The notes under the pieces are model-generated. The model was not told the DNA's origin. It did not search any database and worked only from the letters and a program-made list of their open reading frames with translations. A stretch of DNA of 64,000 bases, from NCBI GenBank assembly GCA_036924285.1, contig JAYKYS010000008.1, forward strand, positions 24,165,001 to 24,229,000, read 5' to 3'. Below, piece after piece: positions 9,738 through 22,322 of the stretch. The DNA comes from Asterella californica (taxonomy: Eukaryota; Streptophyta; Marchantiopsida; Marchantiales; Aytoniaceae). A program made the translations under genes and the position numbers. Every line of letters begins with the position of its first letter. Position 1 is the stretch's first letter.

Positions 9738-12700
9738 ATGGATCTGCTACTACTATGATCCCGCTTGAGCAGCCTGTGGGATCACAGGAGATTGACGAAG
9801 AGGTTGCTCAAGATTCAGAGAGTAGTTACACTGTACGTAGTTGGAAATCTGGTTTGATGACTTTCGGTTCTGATGATTGGAGTAAGTTCACGCGAGTAGA
9901 GGATTTGACTGAGAAGAGTAGAAGGCAGATGGAGAAGTATGCAGAAAATCTGCACTGTACAGGAGTTTTGAGTGAAGATGAGATGATTTCTGGTATTTAC
10001 GAGGAGTTTGTAGGTGTACAGTCTTTTGTTCGTTGGCTGGATGATGTAGATAGGTTGATGGAGCAGATGGGAGGAAGGGTGGTGATCCCTATCCACTCTC
10101 GTAAAGTCTATGAGGAGGTTGTCTCGTGCTTATAATCTCGTCCTCATCCGAGACTGGAGAGTGGATGGAAGGATGCAATCTGCTGGTGTGGCTCTCGTGA
10201 AGAAGCAGAGGTTCACACCAAATACAAAACTGTAGCGAAGAAGGTGAAACCAGTGGCGACTCAATTACCTGTTGACTCTCAACAGCAGATGGAGTTAGCT
10301 GCCACGGAGCCTGTACTGAGAGATCCTAAACAGATAGGACACGAGTTTACTCAAGAGACACTCGAGCAGCTCCAGATAGGAGGGGGTGGCTTCTTGACTG
10401 AAGTGGAGAAACGAGCTTTCGAGCAGATGATAGTTAGCCATGGTAAGGCATTTTCTTTCTCAGCTGGAGAGATTGGTTGTGTGGATCCTAGTGTGATAGC
10501 TCCGATGGTTATCTTCACTGTTCCTCACGTACCTTGGGACTTGAAGCCGATTCCAATCCCTCGTGCCTTGCTACCGAAGGTGATTGAGTTACTGAAGGAG
10601 AGGATGCAGATGGGTATTCTTGAACCATCTATGGCTCCGTACTCTAGCCGATGGTTCACAGTACCTAAGAAGATAGGAGCTTTACGCTTCATCCAAGACT
10701 TACAGCCTGCTAACAACATCACAATTCGAAATGTTGGAACAGGACCTGTGGTTGATGAAGTAGCCGAGGCATTTGCTGGAAGATCTATCTATTCTATTGG
10801 AGATCTATTTTCTGGTTACGATCAGTTTTAGCTTGCTGTAGAGAGTAGAGACTTGGCTACCATGCGTACACCTTTGGGGTTGATGCGGATGTGTACTCTT
10901 CCTCAGGGCGCAACAAACTCAGTAGCCCATATGCAAAACGCGATGCATAAGGTGTTACGAGAGTTTGTACCTGAGGTTACCATCCCATTTCTTGATGATA
11001 TCCCCATGAAAGGTTGTCCGGTGGAGGACAAGGACGAAACTATGACTGCTAATGGTTGCAGAAAGTTCGTTGTAGACCACATCCGAGATGTGGAGAAGAT
11101 TCTGATGCGCTTGGAAGAGGTACACCTCACTCTGTCAGGTACCAAATCTCGTTTTGGAATGTCAGAGATTGTGGTGGTTGGTCACTTATGCGGTACTTTC
11201 GGGAGACGGCCGAACCTAGAGAAGGTAGATGCTATAGCAAGGATAGCAGACTGTACCAACATCACTGAGGTTCGCCGATTCTTAAGAGCTTGTGTGTTCT
11301 TTCGTGTGAGTATTCCTCATTATGCACACATGGCCGAACCTTTGTATGCACTTTTGAGAAAAGAGAAGAGGTTTACTTGGCGGCAAGAGCATCACGAGAC
11401 GATGGAGCAGCTGAAAGAGATTCTGAAGTCTCCACCTGTACTAAGGAGACTTAGCTATGAGAGCGGAAGACCTATCATATTGACTGTTGACACGAGTCCA
11501 AAGGCGATTGGATGGGCAGTCGGTCAAGAAGATGCAGAAGGCGTGCGGTTTGTTTCAAGGTTTGGAGCTCGGATCGTAACAGATAGGCAACGTAATTACC
11601 CTCAAGTGAAGCGTGAGTTGTGGGGAGCTGTTACTGCTATGAAGGTAGACCGAGAGTTCTTGATAGGTGCACGTGTGATACTAGAAACAGACTGTTTGCC
11701 TTTGCTAGGTATGATAGCAAACTGTAATACTCCGGACATAGCAATGCTACGATGGATTGCTTATATCCGGAGTATGAACCCTGAGCTGAAGCATATAGCA
11801 GGAAAGGATAATCCTGTTGCAGACATGTTATCTAGAGCTCGTTATACAGATGAGGAAGAGATGTTTGCAGAAGTCGAAGATGAAGAAAAGAGAGATGTTT
11901 GGTGCCAAGTTGGTCAGCAGACTTCAGACTTGGAACCACTGCCGTTCTACGAGGAGTTCTACACGGAAAAGTTCCGCGATATCGGCTATTATCTGAGTCT
12001 ATTATGCAGACGAGAGGGTTGGAGCGATGCAGAGTTCAAGGAGATCAGACGGAAGGCGTACAACTACCTTCTACGTGAAGGTTATCTGTGGAAACGTCCG
12101 AAGAGAAGAGACGGGATGCTTGCTAGAGTGGTGGATGATCAACCGACGAAGCTGAATCTGCTGAAAGAGTTTCATGACACCTTGTGGGCTGGACACCGTG
12201 GAGTTTGGGCTACATACACGAAGATGAAGGAGCGATACTGGTGGAAGGGTTTGTATCAAGACGTAGTGGATTTTGTTGGATCGTGTCTGCACTGCCAATT
12301 CTACTCTAAAGTCCGTTACAGAGATGGACTTGTACCTACCTACCCACCTAGTATTCATTTTTCGTGGGTCCTTGATCTGTGATGATGCCACCGGGACTGT
12401 GGGGGATGCGCTATTTGGTGTTAGCTCGAGAAGATCTCTCCAACTACGTGGAGGGACGAGCACTGCGAACGAAGACTACAGAGAACATATGTAGATTTGT
12501 GCTGGAAGATATTATCTGTCGTTATGGATCTGTTGGAAGACTACGAGCAGATAGGGGTGAGCTGAGAGGTGCAGAAGCGAAGGAGTTCTTTGCTCGTTAT
12601 GGAGTAAAGCTTCGGCTTACTACTGCCATGAATCCAGAAGGGATTGGTAAGAGTGAACGAGGACACCATTCTATTGTTCACGCTTTAGTAAAAGCATGTG

Positions 12701-13353
12701 ATGGTCGGCCTAGAGAATGGCCGAGACTACTTCCATTTGCTTTATGGGCTGATAGAACTACACACTGTACCACGACTGGCTATATGCCAGTTGAGCTTAT
12801 GTTGGGACAGAAGCCGATCATGCCTGCTGAGGAGGACTTTCTTACGTGGGTTACGCTACCGTGGGAAGATGTTATAGATCATACTTCACTCCTTGCTTTA
12901 CGAACTAGGCAGTTGGAGCGAAGGGAGGAGGATCTTGCTGAGGCGCAAGAGAAACTGAAGGTGGCTCGAGTCAGAAACAAAGAGCGTTTCGACAAGACTC
13001 ACCGACTACGACCAAAGTCAATACGTGTTGGTGATTGGGTTCTGGTGTATGATAGCACGATGGAGAACCAGCATTCTACACTTCGTAAGTTCTCGCGAAG
13101 ATGGTTCGGGCCTTATGTTGTGTTAGATGTTTACAAGAATGCCACTTATAGTTTACGTGAGCTGGATGGTACTCCTTTGAAATTATCTGTGGCCGGCAAG
13201 CGAGTGAAGTTGTTCAAACAACGTGGAGAATCAGTAGATTTGTTCAACTTTCTGGAGTCTGAGCAGAGGATAACAAGAGATGACGACGTCTCGACTACTG
13301 AAGAGGTTGAGGCGCAGGAGAGTGATGATGATGATGTACAAACAGAAGACTGA
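9695..13353 (+). pseudogene. pol of element A (RT, RNase H, integrase), broken
   Basis: Pol starts in the frame -1 to gag-protease. After an N-terminal region of unclear role come the reverse transcriptase (about 10500-11350; SRWFTVPKK, RFIQDLQPANN, SGYDQF, LPQGATNS and the catalytic FLDD with LDD at 10991-10999), RNase H (about 11470-11850; TVDTS, RELWG, ETDCLPL and NPVADMLSR carrying the D-E-D-D residues), and integrase. Integrase has an H-x6-H and C-x2-C zinc domain, D and D in VLDL and ADRGEL, E in GKSERGH, and a C-terminal RRWFGPYVV (GPY) motif. It ends in an acidic tail without a chromodomain. Defects: TAA 10133, TAG 10829, and a one-base deletion near 12380 that moves the rest of integrase into another frame. 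Confidence 0.9.
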
Positions 13354-13387
13354 AGAGGTTGGCACATGCCGGAGGATGTGCAGGTTT

Positions 13388-13399
13388 GGAGGGGGTGGA
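13388..13399 (+). promoter_or_regulatory. Polypurine tract of element A
   Basis: GGAGGGGGTGGA lies directly before the 3' LTR, as expected for the plus-strand DNA primer. It is part of a longer box (CCGGAGGATGTGCAGGTT and onward) shared with families B, C and D. Confidence 0.85.
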
Positions 13400-14720
13400 T
13401 GTCGTGATGTGAATCATTTTCCAGTGTAAATAATTCACCTCTCTGTCAAGCGTTAGTCTCTCTGAGTGAAGTTAGGACCTCAGAAAGTCGACACTAGAGG
13501 TTGTTATATATTTTGAGTCTTAGTAGGTTGATTACCATGTAGATGGAGTTAAGCTCATGGGTTGTAATTACATGTCGCCCATGCATGCTTCCTAGCGAGG
13601 TTAGGTTATCTTTCGGAATTACGTGTCGTTTTACATGTCTTCGCATGTAGTTTAGGGTCTATGCTGGCACTTTAGAGACTTGACGTGGTAGCCTATAAGC
13701 AAATTCAAGTCACCACGTGGTTTGGGACGCAAAAGGACAGGGGAGTGGAGCTATGAACTCCCATTGGTCCAATTTTGTCTTTATGTACTGCTAAACTTAG
13801 TAGTAGGGGTCTTAAGAGGAGTTCGAACATTTGGTGAGGACTTCGAAATCTGAGAGCACAGGGAGAGAGAGCTCGTCGTGCCAAGCACTGTCAGCAAAAT
13901 TTTTGATCGATTTGGAGCAATAAAGAAGGAGTTATGGCTGATTGAAGTTCGATTTGTGTCAGAATTGTAGCACTTCTGTTGATTTTGGAGTTTTCGGTGT
14001 CAATCGCAGTAGATTTGAGAAAATCGCTTCAAACCTTCGAGGTCTCGTTCATTGGCAGCAGGGCTACGACTGTCCCCAAATTATCATGTCAATTGAAATT
14101 GTGAGTAATTCGGGGCGACCGCTGAAGTAGAGGGGGTCCGAAAAGCTCTCAATCTGGAACAGCAACTTCAGAGAGCGAGATCTGGAGTTCCGTGTACAAT
14201 CAGGAGGCCCAACTTCACAGGAGTGTTCAGCAAGCTGTGTACTGCAAATCCTGTAAGAATCTTTGAAAGTGATCGAGCCAATTCTCTGTTCTAGGTCGAA
14301 ATAGCTGTCTGGGTACCAGAAATTACTGTAATTTCTCTGCTCAGAACGTTTCTGCCTATATCTCGACACTCTGATTTGATCTCAAGCTGAAACTTCGTGT
14401 GTATGGTCAGTAGGGCCTCACTTACATGTAGGAGGAGTTCTGAAGCCTGAACCATTGTATGTTTTTGATTCTGGACTGTTAAAGTTCGTTGTCTGACCTT
14501 ATTACTGCTAGTCTGATCTGATTTTCACTTCCTGAACATACTGGAGGGTCAATTCGACCTGAGTGAGTGTTTATACTGTTCCCTTTTGATCTGAAGCCTA
14601 CCTCTGTAGTAAGCACCATAGCCTGAAGTCCAACACTTCCCTGAGTAGATTGAACACAGCCTTCAAGACCTATCACAGCCAGAAGGTTCCGCCCTTCCCA
14701 GGAAAACTCTCAACTCGACA
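13400..14720 (+). repeat. 3' LTR of element A
   Basis: Full 1321 bp LTR, TGTCG at the left and CGACA at the right, followed by the target duplication ACGT. It differs from the split 5' LTR at about a dozen sites, mostly C/T or A/G changes. It shares large blocks with the family B and C LTRs. Confidence 0.95.
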
Positions 14721-14742
14721 ACGTGTGGCCGGGACTCTCTAG

Positions 14743-14952
14743 CAAAATCTTGAGGGATTCCCTCACCTGTCCCTGAAAGAATATAAAGGTATTAGCTGCG
14801 AGTTATTCGATATAGACCGTCTTCGTCCTACTGCCTCGACTGACCTGCAGATGCAGAACCTGCAGATGCAGAACCTGCAAGGGAGACAAGCTAAGGCTGG
14901 AGCAGCTACAGAAGGTTGTCCTTTGTGCAAGAATCGACTTTCAAATCGATGA
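14743..14952 (+). pseudogene. Short open frame right of element A, possible host exon
   Basis: A 69-codon open frame lies just beyond the element A target duplication. It has a short tandem duplication reading LQMQN twice (around 14850-14880) and a CPLC pair near its end, then stops at 14950. It has no in-frame ATG of note and no partner on the left side of element A that I can recognise. It may be part of an exon cut by the element. I do not recognise a family. Confidence 0.3.
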
Positions 14953-16460
14953 ATTTTATCGATTTTCGAGGATGTCGGTTTAAGGTGGATCCTTGTTGAG
15001 AGGAATGAAACAACTTCAGCAAAAGCGAAACATGTGCTTCATTTTGTCAAATCACTATATGTCTTAAAGGTCCAGTAAAGCTTGAAGTATGCCAAGTCCA
15101 AAGCTCACCTGCACAGAGCTCTCAGCTGCAGCTCATATCAGCGGAACGTATCAAAGTCAATGAGCAGAGATCTTGTAATATGTGATCACCCTTTATAGAC
15201 ACCATAAGTACTGCTACCGCTAATCGGCCTTTCAAGCCTAATGATAAATACTCAGACGTTGTACAACCTCATTCTCCAGATCCTTAACATCTTCAGGATT
15301 TAGAGATGGATAGCTAGAGAGTACATTTTGAGGATAGCAAAAACCCACTCTGGAGCTACATCGCTAGGATAATCCCCACTCCGTTGCAGAACACCTTTAC
15401 ATATTGGCCATGGTGCTTCCTTTATCATTCTAGTTCTGAACTTCAAGACCAAAAAGTGGTTAGTTAGACTACGGACATCATTATATATCAATGCCATGCA
15501 TTTGTAAATTCTTGAGCTTGATAGTTCATGTTAAGGACCTAGTGCTGCCATTTCCGAACCAAGAAATGTGATTCTGAACTTTATGAAAACTATCATAGCT
15601 AGTAGCAATATACGCGCATCAGTTGGACAGTGACGGTCTTCGATCCCTTGACGAGGAAACAGACCTTCCCAGTCAACTGGGGCGTAGTGCACTCCGTCCC
15701 ACCATACGCGATAAGATAATACCATAGATCCTATAGCAATCAAAGAGGTTCCGATATTCGCCCTTTGCGTTTCTCATACACACGCTTTGCCAGTCTAACG
15801 AGGATATTCGTTTCGCCACAGCTCCATCACTGCCATGCGAAGAATGGATCGATGTCAGTTGGTAAGGAATTCGAACTGAAGTCTGTATGGAAGACGTGAT
15901 TCCCAACAAGAGATGTATGCTTTTGATTTAGAGCTCCTGAAACTCACCTCAAACCTCCACTATCTTCTGGAGATGGTTGCTTCTTCGCCTCCTCATCCTG
16001 TTTCCTGAACGTTTTCTCGTCAGAATGAGCCCGAAAACTAACCAGAACACAAAAGCTACTGTACTAATACGACGTCGACCATTTTGGAAAGCTCACAGTG
16101 AGAAGCTTGAAATCAGGTCAGCGCCATCTCCCAGTTTTTAACATTCAGTTAGTGCATGCTGCACAATTACACAACCACCTCCATTCTGCTGAACCTCCAC
16201 ACAGCATTTCCTGCGGCAACAACAGCTTGACTGTATACACGGCTTCAAACACCTCACATTCTACCAGATTGGTATACATGGGCATCCACAGAAATAGTGA
16301 GATCTCGTCTGCACACCAAAGATGATCGCACTAGCATTGCTCGATTCAGAGAGGGCTGAACAGCTGTTGTCTACATTTTGAAGGCGAATTTTGTTCTGCA
16401 AATCACTTCGAATGATGCTCAACCTCAACCGGTAGTCATTATTCACAGACAACCGAGGGA
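14953..16460. other. No secure gene; short minus-strand open pieces
   Basis: Minus-strand open pieces at 15300-15497 and 15531-15743 read as reasonably normal protein (the second contains YRVWWDGVHYAPVDWEG), and a neighbouring frame continues them at 15673-15909. They may be decayed exons of a minus-strand gene. No family recognised. The plus frame at 16098-16325 looks like chance. Confidence 0.3.
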
Positions 16461-16466
16461 CGGAAT

Positions 16467-17670
16467 GCATTCACTGAGATCAGAGCAAAGTGGGATGCTG
16501 AGAAGGGGAAGCTTGTCCAAGAACAAGCACTCCTGAAAGGTGAACTGGAGAAGGCGAATGGTGTCAAAGTGGTGTGATGGACTAGGATCCGGAACTTGTA
16601 CAGTTTTGGAGTATACGTGTTTCAGTGGTGTGATGTTCACAGGATCCGGAGCTCTGTCCAGGTTTGTCAGGTAGAATACGCTCTGCCTGCATTCTTGCGT
16701 ATGATGTATCAAGATACATCTTCTCTTCTTTTGTTCGTGGTAGGGTGGAATAATTTACGACTGTCCATGTTTGCAGAAATGGTTAAGACCGAACGTCAAT
16801 AAATCAAGCGCATGCTTGTAGTGGGGGTAATAGTATCACGAGTAGCGTGGATGGGTCTGAGGTTAGTTCCCTAAACCATCAGTTGGAGAAGAAACAACAA
16901 GAGTTGCAGTTGTTGCAAGAAGGTGGTCAAGAAGAGCACATCTGAAGTGCATAGTGCCTTGAAGGCTGTCCATATTGCTGCGGTCTGGAGTAGACACTCT
17001 GTCTATTCTACAAATTCAGCATTACACTTTACCCTCCATCCTTTGATGTTGCAAATGTGTGGTGGCAAGAGATGAAGGTTGTTCCTGTTTCGTGCAAGAC
17101 AATCATTTCATCTGACAGCAACATTTGAATTCCATCATGTGGACACTCCTATCACGTGTCATGTGTTTGCTCGTGCTTTGGCTTGAACTTTCTCATATGT
17201 TGGAAGATTGGGTGTAAAGCGACGATTCCATTCTCATGGGTACGAGAGTTCTCCCTCCTTGGTGAAATCAACATCGAGGCATTGACAACACGTATGTCAT
17301 GCATGGAAGACAACCGGATCTTTGGTGAGTCTGCAGTCGATGAGGCAGAGGTAAGTGGATTGCAAGCAATGCTAATGAAGATGAAGGGTTATGGAGCATA
17401 TCTTCAAGAACACATGCAAGAGCGAACAACAAGTTATGGAAGAGGAGAATGGAAGCACCAAGTTTCGCATCTATTGTCTTCATCATACAGAGTTGCAGGA
17501 GACCAGTTTACGAAATGGTCTGTTCAGGATGACGGCATTCCAAAGTCTGAATGGCGGAAGCTCTAGAGATATCCAAACGGGGAATTTTGGATATGGGCAA
17601 ATACTTACCCCATGCGTGAAGGAGCATTCACAATCGATATCTACCTCTTGTTGACTACTATGGATTGATT
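16467..17670 (+). pseudogene. Decayed host-like gene pieces: coiled coil, cysteine-rich and C-terminal segments
   Basis: Several plus-strand segments look like successive exons. The piece at 16467-16577 is strongly coiled-coil-like (AKWDAEKGKLVQEQALLKGE) and stops right after a possible GT donor. A Gln/Leu/Lys-rich coiled coil lies near 16880-16920. A Cys/His-rich stretch occupies about 17050-17260 (CGHSYHVSC and later CWKIGCKA), suggesting a zinc-binding fold. The frame 17156-17566 ends in SEWRKL, TAG, and then continues in frame with RYPNGEFWIWANTYPMREGA to a stop near 17668. Order and orientation suit one gene with introns, but frames change and stops interrupt. I do not recognise the family. 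Confidence 0.4.
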
Positions 17671-18179
17671 ATCTAATGCATATACACATGCTTTGCAGTG
17701 AGAAAGATTTTTTGCAGGTTCGTCTAAGACTCTAGGATAGAATCTGCCTAGAGTAGTTCTTGCACATCTTGCTAAGTGTACCTTGGGCCATGGACATGTT
17801 GAGAGCTTTGGTAGCCAAATCATTCGTCACTGTTTGACGAACTCCAGCATTCAACTTGGTTGATCGGTTGGTGACCTAGGAAAGAGGACTCATTGTTTGT
17901 TGGGTTCATTTTGGGATAATGCTCGGATCTTGAGATGCTCTCATCCATCTCATGACAGTACATAACCCCTTCAAGAGGATTCAAATGTTACCTCCATTTC
18001 GACAATAGTCTTGTTCTTGGATCAAAGTTAAACCGAAATTGTTACAACAGGATTTTAGTTCATCATTAGCTCATTCGGATGATCATTTGATGATATGTAT
18101 TTCACATATACATTTGGACATGAATATTAAACATATATATTTTGTTTTATCTTATTTCTGTCTGTGATGCTTCATAGCT
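17671..18179. other. No gene seen
   Basis: Only short frames in both directions, and no repeat or structured element recognised. Confidence 0.5.
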
Positions 18180-19640
18180 TCTATGTCTTCTAGTTCTTGA
18201 TCCGGACCTCTTTTTAGTCTAGATAGTGTTATTGGTTAGACTCTTGATATGGAGCCGACTAGTATACTTGTCTAGGTCCGGATCCAGATGTTCGCTGTCC
18301 AGTTCTCGGTCCAGATCCATGTTTAGAGTTTGTAGCTAATAGGGGGTGTCCAAGTTTAGAGGAAAGATTTTTCAATGGCAGAGTGGTAACTAATCGTAAA
18401 ATTATCACAGATAACTTTGTATATAATCGTGACTCACTTTGAATCACGTCTGTGATTGAACATCAAGATTTTATCATTGATTATTTTTTGGTTTGTACAC
18501 TAAAGATAATTATTCAGAGCAGTAGAGAATCCATTACAAAAGAAAGCGGACGAAACGAGTGAAGAGCCATTAAATAAAAAGCCCGTGGAGTTTTCGTGCG
18601 GGTACCTCAAGAGGTGCCAGCATGAAACACTGGTCGCAGTTTGGCCGAAGTCGTAACTCAGGTCCGCGACTCTAGAATATTTCAGAAGGTTCCTAACTTT
18701 GACACCCCCTAATGTCCAGATTCTCATGATATGGATCAGGAGTACACTAATTTGTAGTATGGGTCCGGATCCTCGTGGTAAGGATCAGAAATACACATTA
18801 TTCACAGTTTGTAGTCCAGGTCCGGATCCTATTCTTTTTCAAAATTCATTGCTCAAGTTCCTATATATACCTACAACAAGGAGGTCCGGACCTTCACCAT
18901 ATTTACTACTCTGTGAGGTTCGTAATTAGTACTCTCCGCACCACTGAAGATATGTATACGCTGTACTATGTACACTTTTTTAAGGTCATGATCTTGATAT
19001 TAGATCCATGTGAGGTCTGTACCCACTATAGATACATATCCGTTGTATCATATTTTTTGATGGTCTGGACTTTCATCAATATAATGTAGAATATGAAAGA
19101 TTCATATCCATGAATGACTCCAGATTTAACTTTATGAGCTTAAAGCCCATGCGGTTGGTTCAATCCCCACTGTAGTGAAAATGAGTGATTACAATCCGAG
19201 TGGGTAACATCCTTCTGGCTGAATTAACTAGCAAGTCTGAATAAATAAAAGTGTATCTGAATTTCTCACGAGAGAGATCCTCGCCCTGGTTCTATAATCA
19301 TGATGTGTGCGGTTTGAATCTGCTTGTCAATTTTTATCTCACACGAGGAGAGAAATGTTATGTCCTTCTGTACATGCATCAATACATTCGTAATTGATAA
19401 TTGATACGTATGCACACATGTGAAAATAGTTAGAACTATTTGTTTAAGATCTGAACCTTAAGAGTATACATGTCAAGGTCCGGACCTTCTTTCAAGATTC
19501 GGATGTTCACCTTCACATCTGGTTTAAACTTTAAACTATACATCTCAAGGTCTGGATCTTTTTTCAAGGTCCGGATCTTCACCTTCTCATGTAGACCTGT
19601 GTAAGTTCTAGACATGGTAACTAGATCTGATATCTCTTCA
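18180..19640. repeat. Dispersed GTCCGGA motif cluster
   Basis: A motif close to AGGTCCGGAYCTTC recurs around 18190, 18275, 18770, 18822, 18882, 19482 and 19570, with a variant near 19550. Spacing is irregular. The open frames here (18699-18929, 18775-19089, 19436-19645) run through the motif and look incidental. The motif contains the TCCGGA palindrome. Confidence 0.55.
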
Positions 19641-22322
19641 CCCAAGAGAGATTATACACTGACGTGTCACACATGAATTTAACGACTAACGGACAGTATC
19701 TTAGAACAATTAAATCTGAATAATCTTCTAAACCTCTATCGGCCAACACTTGGCTTGTCCTGAGATCTCACACATGTTGGAACATCAGAGTTAACTTACA
19801 GTTGCTCGGTAATCTTACGAACATTAAGCCGTCTGTCAACATGTGCAAAAATCTGCCCGCATATCTTTTCTTTGGACCGCACCGGGACCAAGACTTGACC
19901 GCTGTCCGCTCGTATCCAGTGTGAAGCACATGGATTGCATCCCAAATCATGGGAGATCATTATCTCAGAAAATGTTCTGATAAAAAGAAAGAAGCCTCTC
20001 TGTAAGAATAAACTCGGATCGGTTCGATAGAGAGATGGAATATCATTTCAGCTTGTCAAAAATGAACCACTCCAATGTAAAACACCCCTTATGAGCTCAT
20101 TATGTAAAATGTAACATAAGACTTATGTATTAACTTTCACAAAAATTGATGAACCTCAAGATATCGTGAATATCGTGATCCACCAAACAATTTTCAATAA
20201 CATGTTCCAGAAACTGCAACGGATCATTCTAGAAACAATATTGTTAATTCAAGTACTATGTTTATTGACCTAGACGGTGATCACCAGCAATCATGTGCAA
20301 AGTGTTTGAAATGTATCGAGTTCTTTGTTAGGATTTTCAGCCTTCCAAAAACACTGAATATCAAACAATTCTGGTTCTAAATAAAAAGGTTCGATTCTAT
20401 TTTAAAAGTTCCAGTTTGATTCAGGGCTGGAAGCTAACTGAACAAGGAAAACCAACGTCATAAGGTTTCAAAGATCGGAGAAAGCTTGCAAATCCTGACT
20501 CCTGATCCAAAAAGACACGGCGTTTCCATCACTTTTCATGGTCACTCAAGTCTGTAAGCGATCTGTGTATGCACCTTTGAAATCTCATGTACGATTACTC
20601 TTATTGGATCATATCAGCACATGGTTGAGAAGTGGCATTTATAAAGACAGACACAGATCTCCAGAACTTTTAGATCACTTTGTACATGTAGTGAACTCTT
20701 GTTCGAGATGATGGGTTCAATCTCCCCATGGCAAGCTTATTTCTGAACCTCAAGTTATCGCACAAGATATCTTTAAGTATCCTCGGCCCAGACTTCTCAT
20801 ATTTTATAGTTTTTATTTGCAAATATACAAATAATTTTTAGATCTTTAGGACTATTTTTTATATTTTTGGCTCATTGTGATTAATACACCCCTTGTCTAA
20901 TTAAATCATAAGATACTTAAAATTTTTATTTACTTTCATATATTATAAAGTATTTGAAATTTATTTATAAGATTTTATTCTATGATCTATAAAATATTTA
21001 TAACATCTATCGAATATATGTTATTGATTATGATTTGAATATTGATGCAAAGATCTGCACTTCTGAAAAACAATTATCACATAAAATAAATTTGAATTAT
21101 ATACAAATTTTATGATATTCAGTTTAAACTAAAATTTATATTCAAATCTAAAAAAAATACCCTTCATACGTCCCCATATAATTCACAGATTACATACACT
21201 CGCGGTCAAAGGTCTAAGTAGAATTAGGGTGTGAAAAAGCTAGAATCCTTCGCAAATCTTTGACGTTAGCGTCTAAGGCATGTTACAACTTACAACTTGG
21301 GTTGTTCTAAAGTTATACATGCCTTAGACGACGTTAGACACATCTGACTCACTTTATTGATTCGAACCCGATGTCTTGACCTTCTCTGCATGAAATTTGG
21401 TCATATTGCAAACGATCACCATCTCACTTCACGTTTTCTCGCACCGCTGTACTATTGCACACTGATTGGGTCGGATGGAGTTGGGGGATTCCCTAAACAT
21501 TCCCATCCTCTTTCGGTTAGGCGGCTGTAACCCAAACAGGACTGTCCTCCCTACTGTAGTGGAAAAGCTTACTTTCCTGAAAGTTCTCGTTTCCAGCATC
21601 TGATCGGCACCTCACATATTAGCAGAAAGGAGCCGTAGCTCTTCCTGAAGTTCGTCAGTTTAAACGTCCAGCAATTTTCTCAGGGATCCTTCGTCAAATT
21701 AAATTCAATGTGGAGCTAACTCAACTAAGATCCCTCGATTCTCTAAAAACAATGTGTCGAGGTCCAGTGTCGGGAAAACTTCCCGTCTTTCTGATCCAAG
21801 TTTTCAGTTCAACCAAAGTTCCTCGTCGAGAATGCGGCGTCCGGACTTGGCAGGCCTCCGCTTTCGAGCTATTCATGCGATTGGAAATGGAGTTCCCTTG
21901 ACTGCTATTGTGATTAATTGCATCAGGAGGTAGCTCAGGAGCCGAGAGGTTTCCCAGTCATGATCAGAAGGTTGTGAGCCTGTGTACAAGTCAGCACACT
22001 TTGTTAGTGTATGAAATTAAAGCTTGTAGATTATCAATCATTTTTTATCATAGAGAATCTCCTTATGGTACACGTACAAACTTTACTCCCACGGATGAAC
22101 TCCTCGAGTCTAGACTTGATTGATCTACGTTTCAATTTATATACATGTTGCCATAACAAAAGGATATCCACCTGAGCGTGATCATTCTAACTCTAGTAAG
22201 ACTGCTCATTTGCGTTGCTCTACAGATTAGCACACTCTTATGTACAATCTTATATGACAGACGACGAATGAATGGGCTAGCTCAAATCTCCCACTGAACG
22301 AAAGTACATAGTACGGGGTAGA
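19641..22322. other. No gene seen; AT-rich block and one hairpin
   Basis: 20780-21180 is strongly AT-rich. A hairpin at 21271-21283 and 21317-21329 (13 bp perfect arms, GTCTAAGGCATGT) is the only structure noticed. No convincing coding sequence. Confidence 0.5.

Larger units (their letters stand above)
4399..14720 (+). mobile_element. Complete Ty3/gypsy LTR retrotransposon, family A
   Basis: The element starts TGTCG and ends CGACA. It has LTRs of about 1.32 kb, an 18 nt primer-binding-site candidate, gag, protease, RT, RNase H and integrase in Ty3/gypsy order, and a purine tract before the 3' LTR. It is flanked by ACGT on both sides (4395-4398 and 14721-14724). The two LTRs differ at about a dozen positions by eye, so insertion was fairly recent, yet the coding region has five stop codons and at least one frameshift. 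The 5' LTR was later split by a solo LTR of family B. No chromodomain follows the integrase GPY motif. Gag-protease and pol are in different frames, joined by a candidate -1 frameshift signal. Confidence 0.95.

Noticed and set aside
12953..13353. Chromodomain at the end of integrase
   Set aside because: After the GPY motif there is only a short acidic tail in A and B; no aromatic chromodomain pattern is visible.
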